From an uncultured Thermoanaerobacteraceae bacterium (GTDB lineage Bacteria > Bacillota > DSM-12270 > Thermacetogeniales > Thermacetogeniaceae), in contig CALGIY010000230.1 of assembly GCA_937914965.1 (NCBI GenBank), positions 1-18,941 of the forward strand: a DNA stretch of 18,941 nt. The letters are read 5' to 3'. Below the pieces are notes generated by a model, which made no database searches, was not told the DNA's origin, and saw only the letters and a list, made by a program, of their open reading frames with translations. Both the position numbers and the translations under genes were made by a program. Of the stretch, positions 8,373 to 16,131 are shown piece by piece. Positions within the stretch are counted from its first letter, which is position 1. Every line of letters starts with the position of its first letter.

Positions 8373-8433
8373 GGAGTGGATGGCGCAATTGCTCCGATGT
8401 TTCCACTAACCGTCCCCCTAAATCCCTAGACCT

Positions 8434-9387
8434 ATGGACAAGAAAATCAGAGAACATTACGGCAGCCTGCCAGCGGAGAGCTGGGAGGAATTCGCCCACT
8501 TTTCGGCCAACCTCCAGCACATCCTGGGCATCCCCTTTTCCGTCAGGCACTTCCAGGAATACACGGCATGCCGGGCTTATGCCCGAAGGCAGGCAGGACT
8601 GGACCTCCGGGCGGGGATCACCGTGCCCTTTGCGGACAGGGACCTTGCCCGTCTGGCGGCAGGGCCTCCGGCCATGTTCGCCTCCTTCCATTTCGGCTCC
8701 TACCGGAGCGTTCCGCTCAGGATCCTCGCCCTTGGGCGTTCGGTCTGCGTGGTGCTCTCAAGGGAGGTAATGGCCAAATATTCACGGTACTATTCTTCCC
8801 TGCTGGTCAATCCCGGTGACCCGGATGGGCCCCCGGGTCTCTTGCTCGTGGAGGCAGAGGACCCCTCGCTCTTCTTCAAGCTGCGAAGTGCCACCCGCCG
8901 GGGAATGCACGCCTTCGTCTATGCCGACGGGGCCAGGGGAGCCCGAGCGGCCGGGAAGGAACAGGGACAGCTCATTTCCGTGGAGCTCCTCAAGGGAAGG
9001 TTGGGGGCGATGTCCGGCTACCTGGACTTTGCCCACATGCTGGACATGGGGGTGCACCTGCTCCTGGACAGCGCGCTCCAACCGCAGCTGGGCTTCCAGG
9101 GCCAGGAGATCCGGGCCATGACCCTGCCGTGGGATTCGGACCGCAGAAGGTTCGCCGAGAGGTCCCTGGGCGAGATCTTCCGCTGCTTCGGTCGGAGCCT
9201 CCGCCAGTTCCCTCACCTCTGGGAGCCACTCCTGTACCTGCACCGCCAGGGCGTGCCAACCTCCGCACTTGCCGGATGGAAGGCCGATGAGCGGCTGGTG
9301 CCGCTCGATCCCAAGATGCACTGGGGGCTCGACCGCTATACCTACAGGAGGTACATGGTGGGAGACCCGGCGGGTTTTGGTTGGTAA
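8434..9387 (+). CDS. LpxL/HtrB-like (lysophospholipid/lipid A) acyltransferase homologue with an altered catalytic motif
   Basis: A 317-residue protein with a layout like the lipid A acyltransferase (Lip_A_acyltrans) family: an N-terminal helical part, then PPAMFASFHFGSYRSVPL around residues 78-95, and a later FVYADGARGAR block (about 161-171) resembling the family's 'D-G' acceptor/donor-site motif. The usual active-site motif is H-x4-D/E (HFGNWE). Here His86 is present but the acidic position is Arg91 (HFGSYR), so classic LpxL chemistry is doubtful. There is no obvious N-terminal membrane anchor. It sits between a small peptide ORF and a sensor kinase (44 bases to the next start), so a substrate other than lipid A, for example a peptide, is possible. 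The family assignment is moderate; function is inferred from context. Confidence 0.55.
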   Translation: MDKKIREHYGSLPAESWEEFAHFSANLQHILGIPFSVRHFQEYTACRAYARRQAGLDLRAGITVPFADRDLARLAAGPPAMFASFHFGSYRSVPLRILALGRSVCVVLSREVMAKYSRYYSSLLVNPGDPDGPPGLLLVEAEDPSLFFKLRSATRRGMHAFVYADGARGARAAGKEQGQLISVELLKGRLGAMSGYLDFAHMLDMGVHLLLDSALQPQLGFQGQEIRAMTLPWDSDRRRFAERSLGEIFRCFGRSLRQFPHLWEPLLYLHRQGVPTSALAGWKADERLVPLDPKMHWGLDRYTYRRYMVGDPAGFGW

Positions 9388-9431
9388 ATTCAAAATTTCT
9401 CGTTAAATTCAGCTGACCAAGTGTAAATCAA

Positions 9432-10490
9432 ATGACTGAATCGTACCTGAGCTCAATAAAGAGAACGATGGCCGGCCGGACAGTGAGGCACGCGGGCTTC
9501 TGGCTCGCCTATCTCACCTATTTCTATGCGGTGAACAGGCTGGGCAACCAGAACCTGACCTTTCCCACGGTCATCTTTTCGCTCCCCTTCTTCCTGTTGG
9601 TCTACTATGGGGTGGGGCATGCGCTCGGGACGCACTTTTCCCGCGGGAGGTACGCCGCTGCAGCGGGCCTCGCCCTTGCCGTCTACCTGGCCGCTTTCCT
9701 GGGAATGCTGTCGCTAACGCACGGCGGAGCCTCCCATTTAGGGCTCTTCTCGGAGTACCTTACCTCCAGTCCCGAATTCTCTATGGGCAAGTTCCTGCAG
9801 AACTACCTCAAGCTGATAGGCAATTTCAGCATATTCGCAGCTCTGGGCCATCAGTACCGCACCAAGCTGGCATCCATGGAAAAGGAGGGGCGAGAACGGG
9901 AATCCCGGCTGAGGTTCGAGTATGCCGCCCTGGCCCAGCAGGTCTCGCCGCACCTGCTGGCCAACCTGTTCCAGTCCCTGGACAGGCAGATGAGCGGGGG
10001 CGTGCCCGAGCAGGTGCGCTCGGGGGTTATGGACCTCTACGAGCTCATGCTGCACTATATGCGGGCGAGCCTGCCCGAGAGCTCAAGGACCGTCCTGCTC
10101 TCGGAGGAACTCGGTGCCTGCCGGAGGTTCATCCAGGTAAGCTCCTCGATGTCGGGAAGGGAACCCACCTTCCGCTGGGACCTCTCCGGCGAGCTCTCCG
10201 GTGCCGTGGTACCGCCGACAACCCTTCTGACACTGGTGGAGAACGTTTTCAAGCACGGTGACCCCTATTCTCCGGGCCGGCCGCCCCAGATCAGGGTGTC
10301 CGTGGGCAGGGACCTCTGCTCGATCTCGGTCAGCAACACTTGTCGCAAGGGCAATCCCCTCTCGAACGGGCACGGCCTTGGGCTCACGAACCTTCGCAAA
10401 AGGCTCCACCACGTCTTTCAGAACAGGTACCAGATGGTCTGCTCCTGCCACGAGGGCGTCCATTCGGTAGATATCAGAATAGAATTCTAA
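9432..10490 (+). CDS. LytS-like membrane sensor histidine kinase
   Basis: A 352-residue protein with about four membrane segments in residues 20-140 (FWLAYLTYFYAV, VIFSLPFFLLVYYGV, AAAAGLALAVYLAAFLGML, and a weaker one about 125-140), then a cytoplasmic His_kinase domain. The phosphorylation site is His174 in AQQVSPHLLANLFQSL, a divergent form of the family's QxNPHFLFNxLN. The ATP-binding parts are LLTLVENVFKHG (N-box Asn271) and GHGLGLTNLRKRL (G-box about 313-325). Kinases of this type autophosphorylate and pass phosphate to LytTR regulators, and often respond to peptides or to envelope state. The response regulator gene follows after 15 bases and is surely its partner. The lack of a large periplasmic domain suggests sensing within the membrane. 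Confidence 0.88.
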   Translation: MTESYLSSIKRTMAGRTVRHAGFWLAYLTYFYAVNRLGNQNLTFPTVIFSLPFFLLVYYGVGHALGTHFSRGRYAAAAGLALAVYLAAFLGMLSLTHGGASHLGLFSEYLTSSPEFSMGKFLQNYLKLIGNFSIFAALGHQYRTKLASMEKEGRERESRLRFEYAALAQQVSPHLLANLFQSLDRQMSGGVPEQVRSGVMDLYELMLHYMRASLPESSRTVLLSEELGACRRFIQVSSSMSGREPTFRWDLSGELSGAVVPPTTLLTLVENVFKHGDPYSPGRPPQIRVSVGRDLCSISVSNTCRKGNPLSNGHGLGLTNLRKRLHHVFQNRYQMVCSCHEGVHSVDIRIEF

Positions 10491-10505
10491 CCAAATTAAA
10501 TCATC

Positions 10506-11255
10506 ATGAGAAATTACAGAGCGATTATCCTGGACGACCAGCAATCGAGCATCGACCATCTGATGGAACATTTCCAGAAGGTGGAACAGGTAAGGGTAGA
10601 GGCCGAGTTCACCGATCCCTACCGGGCCCTTGCCTATGTCAGGGTGAATCCAGTTGACCTGGTCATACTGGACGTGGACCTGCAGAACCGCATCGACGGG
10701 CTGGAATGGATGTCCGCCTTCACCGGAAAGCACACCAAGTTCATCCTGTATACGGGTTACAGGCAGTTCGAGGACGACGGGTACATGCGCAACGTTGTCG
10801 ACGTGCTGCTCAAGCCAGTGAGCTACCAGCGGTTCGCAACGGCCATGAAGCGCCTGGACACAGAGATCCGCCTGAGCATGCCGGGGAACCCAGCGCAGGA
10901 TCCCGATGACCATGCCAACGAATACCTGAACGTCAGGAAGGACGGAAAGTGGAACCGACGGCTTGTATGGTTCCGGGAGATAACCCACATTCGTTCCAGC
11001 AACGGCTATCTGCTGATCCACCTTGCAACGGACCCTGAGGTCCTGATCAGCAACGCTTCCTTCAGGAGCGTCATGGAGATGCTGCCCAAACGGAAATTCA
11101 AGCAGTTCTCAAGGTCAATGGCCTTCAATGTCAGGTTCTTCCATTCCTTCACCTCTGGAAAGGTGAGGCTCAAGCATGTCAGTGAGGAGCTCCCCGCCGG
11201 CAACCTGGCAAACCACGCCTCCTTCAGGGAATTCCTGGAGACCAATTCGGTATAG
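10506..11255 (+). CDS. LytTR-family response regulator
   Basis: A 249-residue regulator. The N-terminal receiver domain (about 1-120) has the acidic pocket D10-D11, phosphoacceptor D56 in VDLVILDVDL, T83 in LYTGY and K103 in LLKPVS. The C-terminal LytTR DNA-binding domain (about 140-245) has the usual opening (VWFREITHIRSSNGYLLIHL) and the end pattern FKQFSRSMAFNVRFF ... GKVRLKHVSEELP ... REFLE. LytTR domains bind promoter DNA and switch on genes after phosphorylation by the adjacent kinase. Likely targets include this cassette, but no repeat that would serve as its operator is evident, apart from the inverted repeat at 8152-8170, which does not have the expected form. Confidence 0.92.
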   Translation: MRNYRAIILDDQQSSIDHLMEHFQKVEQVRVEAEFTDPYRALAYVRVNPVDLVILDVDLQNRIDGLEWMSAFTGKHTKFILYTGYRQFEDDGYMRNVVDVLLKPVSYQRFATAMKRLDTEIRLSMPGNPAQDPDDHANEYLNVRKDGKWNRRLVWFREITHIRSSNGYLLIHLATDPEVLISNASFRSVMEMLPKRKFKQFSRSMAFNVRFFHSFTSGKVRLKHVSEELPAGNLANHASFREFLETNSV

Positions 11256-11316
11256 TGCTTCCCGTTCCTTCCTTGTCCTGCTTGCCCATTGCGGGTCCTC
11301 GAAAAACAAGAAAGAA

Positions 11317-12471
11317 ATGAAAGAAACACCGACTATCGGGCTGGAATATTTCCAGCACGTCTTGCTGTCCCTTTGGCGGGCAGCTCCCCAGGACCTCCAG
11401 GAGATCTCGCTTGCCGTACGGCCCGACCTCCTGGAGCGGGCCTGCTGCCAAGTGATCTCCCAGACCTGTGCAGCAGAACTCCAGCAGGCTTCGGGCCTCG
11501 ATTTCAGGGCATACCTCACCGGCAGCTACCGTGCAGTGGGACGGCTCATGGAGGAGGCCACATCGCTCTGCGAGCGGGGCGCGGGCAGCCAAAGGGCTAC
11601 CTGCCAGCAGGTCCTGGCCAGCCTGGAGACGATAGGGCGTTACATGGAGAACGGCCACGGGCAGCTGCTGGGCCCAGAGCTGCCCCTATTGCCATGCTTG
11701 GCAGGAGAGGCCATGGAGGCGCTCTCGGGGGAGTTCCAGAAAGTACGCCACCTCATACCTGGCACACCGGCTGGGGTCCTTCTCACACAAAGGCTGGAAC
11801 GTTTCACCTCCGGAGCCGAGGCCGTTCCGTTGACAAGGGGGTCGATGGATTATTTCCAGCAGCTGGTGCGTAGGCTTTCGGACTGGGACTGGCAGAGCAA
11901 GGATTGCCCCTTCTGTCCGGTCCAGAGGTTCCTGGTCTACATGAACTTCAACAGCAAGGAGCTGATTGACCTTCTGGTTAAGGGTATTTCGGCGAGCTGC
12001 AAGGTCTCCGGTCCGCAGACAGGGCGGGAAGTTATGCTCCGTGAACGCCGGGTTTGCTTCAACCAATTGCACAGAAAACCGGGAATCGTCCTGAACCCTG
12101 GATATACCTCCCTGGATTCCTTCATCAACGGATGGTTCGACCTGGAGATCGAGCTGGAATCGGGAATGGTCCGTGGAGTGGAACCCGGCCGCAGGGAGCG
12201 GGCCAATGCCACGGGGGAAAAGATGCTCACCCTGAATGCCTCAGCCGACCAGCTGGCCATCCTCCTGCGGCTTCTGGACGAGGAGAGGGTGGTGAATGCC
12301 CGCTCGCTCAGCCAGGTCTTCCAGAGCATCGTGCCGCACCTTTCAACGGCATACAGGAAGGACCTTTCACCCTCATCGGTAAGGGTAAAGTCATACCATC
12401 CCGAAGAAGGGGACAAGCAGAGGGTCATCCAGATACTGCAGGGCATGGTGCGCAGGGCAATGGATTACTGA
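11317..12471 (+). CDS. Unrecognised 384-residue protein in the signalling cassette
   Basis: Not assigned to a named family. The ATG at 11317 is preceded by an A/G-rich stretch (AAGAAAGAA) and lies 61 bases after the response regulator; a longer frame upstream would overlap that gene. Visible parts: an N-terminal helical half with many Leu/Gln; a cysteine pair in DCPFCPVQRF followed by YMNFNSKELIDLL (about residues 190-215); and a C-terminal ~80-residue helical block (LNASADQLAILLRLLDEERVV ... SLSQVFQSIVPHLST ... VRVKSYHPEEGDKQRVIQIL) that resembles C-terminal ends of RteC-like and other uncharacterised Bacteroidota proteins often found near mobile or regulatory loci. No signal peptide or membrane helix. 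It is probably co-transcribed with the kinase and regulator. Role unknown. Confidence 0.7.
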   Translation: MKETPTIGLEYFQHVLLSLWRAAPQDLQEISLAVRPDLLERACCQVISQTCAAELQQASGLDFRAYLTGSYRAVGRLMEEATSLCERGAGSQRATCQQVLASLETIGRYMENGHGQLLGPELPLLPCLAGEAMEALSGEFQKVRHLIPGTPAGVLLTQRLERFTSGAEAVPLTRGSMDYFQQLVRRLSDWDWQSKDCPFCPVQRFLVYMNFNSKELIDLLVKGISASCKVSGPQTGREVMLRERRVCFNQLHRKPGIVLNPGYTSLDSFINGWFDLEIELESGMVRGVEPGRRERANATGEKMLTLNASADQLAILLRLLDEERVVNARSLSQVFQSIVPHLSTAYRKDLSPSSVRVKSYHPEEGDKQRVIQILQGMVRRAMDY

Positions 12472-12752
12472 TGGCAAGGTTTTCGCAATTCGGCAAGAAG
12501 GGGGCCTGGCCCCCGGAACATCCATCCGCGCTGCCTGACGACAGGGGACAGGGAAGCTCCGGCATGACCAGATTATGGGGGGGCTTTCAGCGCTCTCCCT
12601 GTGCCGAGGAACCCGTGAAAGCGCCATGCAGGCATCCCTGGCAGGGGGCTGCCTTCCCGATGAATGAGCAAAAAGGCCCGGTGCTGAAATTTGCCGCATC
12701 AGGCTCTTTATTTATTGGGTTGCAGTGTCTATATTTGTGGATATCAGTTTAA
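12471..12752 (+). CDS. Doubtful 93-residue ORF overlapping the previous stop (TGATG)
   Basis: An ATG shares bases with the stop codon of the 384-residue gene (TGATG), an arrangement that often marks translational coupling. The frame runs 93 codons (MARFSQFGKKGAWPPEHP ...) to a TAA at 12750. The composition (many Pro, Gly, Arg, Trp and scattered Cys) and the overlap of its 3' end with a TATATTTG promoter element argue against a real protein. No family recognised. Reported only because of the coupling-like overlap. Confidence 0.18.
   Translation: MARFSQFGKKGAWPPEHPSALPDDRGQGSSGMTRLWGGFQRSPCAEEPVKAPCRHPWQGAAFPMNEQKGPVLKFAASGSLFIGLQCLYLWISV
12730..12737 (+). promoter_or_regulatory. TAnnTTTG promoter element, copy 1
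   Basis: TATATTTG matches the Bacteroidota -7 consensus TAnnTTTG. No good TTG box at the usual 17-23 base distance is seen. It precedes a hairpin at 12780. Confidence 0.4.
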
Positions 12753-12807
12753 TGATACACTGGTAATCAGTAACCGAGGAACCACCTCCCCAAGGTGGTT
12801 TTCTTTT
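12743..12807 (+). ncRNA. Candidate short transcript ending in a hairpin, copy 1
   Basis: Starting about 6 bases after TATATTTG, this would be a roughly 65-nt RNA ending in an 8-bp hairpin AACCACCT-CCCCA-AGGTGGTT (12780-12800) followed by TTCTTTT, the form of a Rho-independent terminator. There is no ORF with a ribosome site inside. The same promoter-hairpin layout recurs at 16713-16796 and 17175-17247. Confidence 0.4.
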
Positions 12808-12895
12808 GCACCCCATCATAGGGGTTCTGCGGGCGGACCCGCTGTTGGGGCCGGTGATTTCACAGGATTGACCTCCAGTTGGTAGGGCGGCCGAA

Positions 12896-12941
12896 GTTCC
12901 CTTCCAAGCGGGAACGGTAAATCTAGGCCAGGAACGGTAAA
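12896..12941. repeat. Operator-like repeats upstream of the oxidoreductase gene
   Basis: The 11-base word GGAACGGTAAA occurs at 12911-12921 and again at 12931-12941, a period of exactly 20 bases (about two helical turns). GTTCCC (12896-12901) is an inverted partner of GGGAAC (12910-12915). This arrangement 210-260 bases before the ATG could bind a dimeric regulator. No regulator is identified. Confidence 0.35.
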
Positions 12942-13153
12942 CCGTACAAAGTGGCCTTTTTCCCTGTCCTGTGGGACAAAATGTGCTCTTAGGGACATTA
13001 GGTGTTGACCTTCCCGTACTCTGTTGTGACCATGTGCCCTGGTACAATTACCAGCAATCCGGTAGATTTATTGAAGTTCTTGCCAACCAAAGTCCCGAAA
13101 AGTTTGTTCCCCTATAAAACATCTTATCAATAAACCATCAAAAAGAAAAAATT

Positions 13154-14662
13154 ATGTTCAGAGACGGAGCACGCAAGAGCATGTGGCAAGCTGAGATCAA
13201 GAGGTACGGCACCGTATTCAGCGAAGACCTAAAGTACGATGTTGTCATCATCGGGGGAGGGATCACGGGTATTTCGACGGCCCATAGGCTGCAGCTATCG
13301 GGGCTGAACTGCCTGCTGCTGGAAGCTAAAAACCTGGGTTTTGGCACTACCGGGGGCACCACTGCCCATCTCAATGATTTTTTCGACACGACGTTCAAGG
13401 AAGCCATAGGAAAGTTTGGGCTTGATAACGCACGCTTGCTGGCCGATGCGGGAAAAGAGGCCATGCGCGTATTCCATTCGAACGTAACCCAGCATTCTGT
13501 AGACTGTGACTTTGAAGAGAAAACTGCAGAACTTTTCGCTGTGGACGAGGATCAGGTGAGCCAGTTGGAGGATATCGTTGATGGTGCGAAGCAAGTGGGC
13601 TACCAGATGCACTATACCCACAGGATCGACTTTCCGATCCCCTTCAGGAAGGCGGTAAGGATACCGGGCCAGGCGCAGTTCCACCCAATCAAGTATATCA
13701 GGGCACTCGCCGAGGTGTTTATAGAGAACGGGGGCGCGGTCGTCGAGAACTGCCTATGCGAGTCCCACGAGGAATCCGAAGAGGGGGTACTTCTCCATAC
13801 GAGCCTGGGAGATGTCCGGGCCAGGTATGCCGTATTCGCGACCCACACTCCTCCCGGGATCAGCCTGCTGCACTTCACCACTGCTCCCTACAGGAGCTAC
13901 GTGATAGCCTTTTCGCTGAAGGGCAACAGCTACCCCACTACGCTCGGCTATGATCTCTACGATGCATACCATTATTACCGTACGCATGAGATCAATGGCA
14001 AAAAGATGATCATCGCCGGGGGGGAGGACCACAAGACCGGCCACACAGAAGATGCAGGAGCGTGCTTTTCCAGGCTTGAGGATCACTGCAGGCAACAGTT
14101 CGATGTAGATAGGGTCGAATATGCTTGGTCGAGCCAGTATTTTGAACCTGCCGATGGGCTCCCTTCCATCGGGGTTCTGCCTTCCAGCGAGGGCAGGGTC
14201 TTCGTGGCCACGGGGTTTAGGGGGAACGGCATGACCTTCGGGACCCTTTCTTCTGCAATTATCACCGATCTGATCAATGAGGGCTCCAGTCGGTACGAAG
14301 CGCTTTTCAATCCCAAGAGATTCCGGCCAACCGCGGGATTTACCACCTTCATCAAGGAGAATGCGACCGTGCTCAAGGACATGATAGGAGATAAGATCGG
14401 AATGGAGCGGATACGTTCATTGGCAGAGATTGGTGCAGGCGAGGCAAAGGTAATAAGGCATGAGGGCCGATCCTATGCAGTTTTTGCACAGCAGGATGGG
14501 GAGCTGCACGTATTAAGGAGCACCTGTCCGCACGCAAAGTGCGAGGTTCGCTGGAACAATGCCGAACTGTCCTGGGACTGTCCGTGCCATGGCTCCCGGT
14601 TCAACGTTAACGGGCAGATCCTGACCGGGCCGACTACCACTGGCTTGGAACGGATAGAATGA
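13154..14662 (+). CDS. FAD-dependent oxidoreductase with C-terminal Rieske [2Fe-2S] domain
   Basis: A 502-residue cytoplasmic flavoprotein. The DAO-type FAD domain opens with YDVVIIGGGITGISTAHRL (Rossmann GxGxxG about residue 34) and LLLEAKNLGFGTTGGTTAHL, and closes with RVFVATGFRGNGMTFGTLSS near residues 352-370. The last ~80 residues are a Rieske domain: Cys458-x-His460 and Cys476-x-x-His479 bind the 2Fe-2S cluster, and Cys463 and Cys478 are the extra pair found in disulfide-containing Rieske proteins. This fusion is known in Bacteria (YhfW-like proteins) and presumably moves electrons between FAD and the cluster; the substrate is unknown. The first ATG is used, with an A-rich upstream stretch. 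Monocistronic, with its stop facing the VOC gene. Confidence 0.9.
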   Translation: MFRDGARKSMWQAEIKRYGTVFSEDLKYDVVIIGGGITGISTAHRLQLSGLNCLLLEAKNLGFGTTGGTTAHLNDFFDTTFKEAIGKFGLDNARLLADAGKEAMRVFHSNVTQHSVDCDFEEKTAELFAVDEDQVSQLEDIVDGAKQVGYQMHYTHRIDFPIPFRKAVRIPGQAQFHPIKYIRALAEVFIENGGAVVENCLCESHEESEEGVLLHTSLGDVRARYAVFATHTPPGISLLHFTTAPYRSYVIAFSLKGNSYPTTLGYDLYDAYHYYRTHEINGKKMIIAGGEDHKTGHTEDAGACFSRLEDHCRQQFDVDRVEYAWSSQYFEPADGLPSIGVLPSSEGRVFVATGFRGNGMTFGTLSSAIITDLINEGSSRYEALFNPKRFRPTAGFTTFIKENATVLKDMIGDKIGMERIRSLAEIGAGEAKVIRHEGRSYAVFAQQDGELHVLRSTCPHAKCEVRWNNAELSWDCPCHGSRFNVNGQILTGPTTTGLERIE

Positions 14663-14833
14663 TGGTCTTCCCCAAAAAATGGCTGGTGAGGGGAATCTCG
14701 AAAATAAACTTATGGATTACGGCTCCCTGCCGGGCTCACCGCACAGCAGTGCAATTCCAGCGTAGGTGAGCATATCTGGCTAATGGGCTACAGATCTCTG
14801 TGTTCCGCCATGACGGTTCGCCCTGATCGGGTA

Positions 14834-15181
14834 CTATTCCGACCAAACAGCAAGTTCATAACCGTCCAGATCTCTGAAATAGAAACGCCTGCCGCCGGGG
14901 AAATTAAAGATGCCTTTGCTTATGGCTCCGCCCTCTCCATCGATCTTTCCCATAGTGGCTTCCAGGTCCTCTGAATAGAGGACAATAAAGATAGTGCCAT
15001 TCAGGGGCGTGCCGAGCCTAAATACCCGATCGGTGTGAAATCCGGCTTGGCCTGTGTTCCGTAAACGTCCAACCGAAGCATGTGGTGTAAAATGTTTTGT
15101 CCGTTGGAGTTCTTCAGAGAGGAATTCGATGTACTGAATCTGTTCGTGTATCGGGGAGTTGGAATTGGTTTCACTCATCAT
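14834..15181 (-). pseudogene. Glyoxalase-fold (VOC) protein with two compensating frameshifts
   Basis: The 115-residue frame (start MMSETNSN, preceded by GGAGAA) begins and ends like a VOC/glyoxalase-fold protein: IQYIEFLSEELQRTK, then GTPLNGTIFIVLYSEDLEATM, and FPGGRRFYFRDLDGYELAVWSE at the C-terminus. The middle is out of register. Right after ELQRTK the neighbouring frame reads TFYTTCFGWTFTE, the segment expected in this family, and that frame soon hits a stop, whereas the original frame resumes with AGFHTDR. Restoring one A in the AAAA run near 15095 would rejoin ELQRTK to TFYTTCFGW, and a second one-base change near 15055-15060 would restore the rest. About 13 codons are scrambled. Either a decayed gene or paired sequencing indels. 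VOC proteins bind metals or small molecules. Confidence 0.7.
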
Positions 15182-15566
15182 GATTGGTTTTGTTTCTCCC
15201 AAAGTTAATGATCCGAGCGGTTTTTCGCAGGGAAAAATTGAATCACTCGAATCTTTAACTTAGACGCTCAGTCTCTTTGGAATCCATTGACAATCAGAAG
15301 GAACCATGGGTTCGTAGGGACCGAAGTTTCATAGCCCTGGGGCTGCATGTCCAATGGCAAGCCGGCTGCACCATGGACTTCCTGTGCCCTTGGCTACTGA
15401 CAGCATTCTCAAAACCGGTCCGGGTCTTAGAGTTTTTTCTATGGCCCCGGGCACGGGATGTCCCCCACAAAATGCAAAATGATGCTAGCCCCCCGCCCAT
15501 AATTCATGGATCAGAGAGGATTCCTGAAGAATTTTGAACTAGGCCCAAAGCCTGAACAGGTAGGAC

Positions 15567-15668
15567 CTATTTCCTGATTTTGAGATCTCTGACTATCATC
15601 AAAACTATTCCAATTACCGTCAGTAAGCAAAAAACCTGCAAGCCTAACGCTCCTGCTGAGAAATCCAT
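15567..15668 (-). CDS. Possible 33-residue single-span membrane peptide
   Basis: Minus-strand ORF starting MDFSAGALGLQV with a hydrophobic run VFCLLTVIGIVLMIV and a basic tail RDLKIRK. The layout (one membrane helix with positive residues after it) fits a small membrane protein or the remnant of a larger one, such as a phospholipase-D N-terminal membrane segment. No ribosome site is seen and length alone is weak support. Confidence 0.22.
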   Translation of the reverse strand: MDFSAGALGLQVFCLLTVIGIVLMIVRDLKIRK

Positions 15669-16131
15669 AAATAAGTATCAGTTAGTGTGTTGCGCAAAAA
15701 TATACAAAAAAAGGACAATGTCAAACTCTAGGCGTTTTCGTGATAAGCCTTGCATGGCCCCGCTTGAAGGCTCCCCGATCGCTTTGACTCCCCCTGCTTA
15801 AGTCCTGTTGGTTTCCTTTCTCCAAATATGCCAGAGGTCCCCTACAAGTTGATATGGCCGGGAATGGGGTCGTGAACATTGTTAACCCAGTTCCTGCCTC
15901 GTTGAAAAGATTTTCGGCCAAACACATGCTCGGAAATATCGATTGATGGTGATGTAGTGAAAGGGAGTTGGAGTATTCGAGATGGATTGCGCAATCGATC
16001 GGGACGGGACCGGTGAAACCTTCTTGCCACCAAGCCAAGGGCTGCTGACCTTATTTACCTGGGTGTAATTTCCCGCAGGTTATGGGCTTTTGCTCCAAAT
16101 AAGCGATTTGGGTGGCACCAAAATCAAAATC

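Larger units (their letters stand above)
12472..13153. other. Intergenic stretch with candidate small RNA and operator-like repeats
   Basis: No confident gene. It holds a GC-rich palindrome GGGGGCCTGGCCCCC (12500-12514) just after the cassette, a TATATTTG element followed by a hairpin (see 12730-12807), and upstream of the oxidoreductase a direct repeat and an inverted repeat (12896-12941). The last 100 bases are A/T-richer and form the leader of the gene at 13154; the start context AAAAAGAAAAAATTATG is typical of Bacteroidota. Confidence 0.5.

Noticed and set aside
12054..12752. 232-codon plus-strand frame overlapping the 384-residue gene
   Set aside because: Its first 400 bases are out of frame with a better gene; only the tail from 12471 has any argument for it, and that is listed with low confidence.
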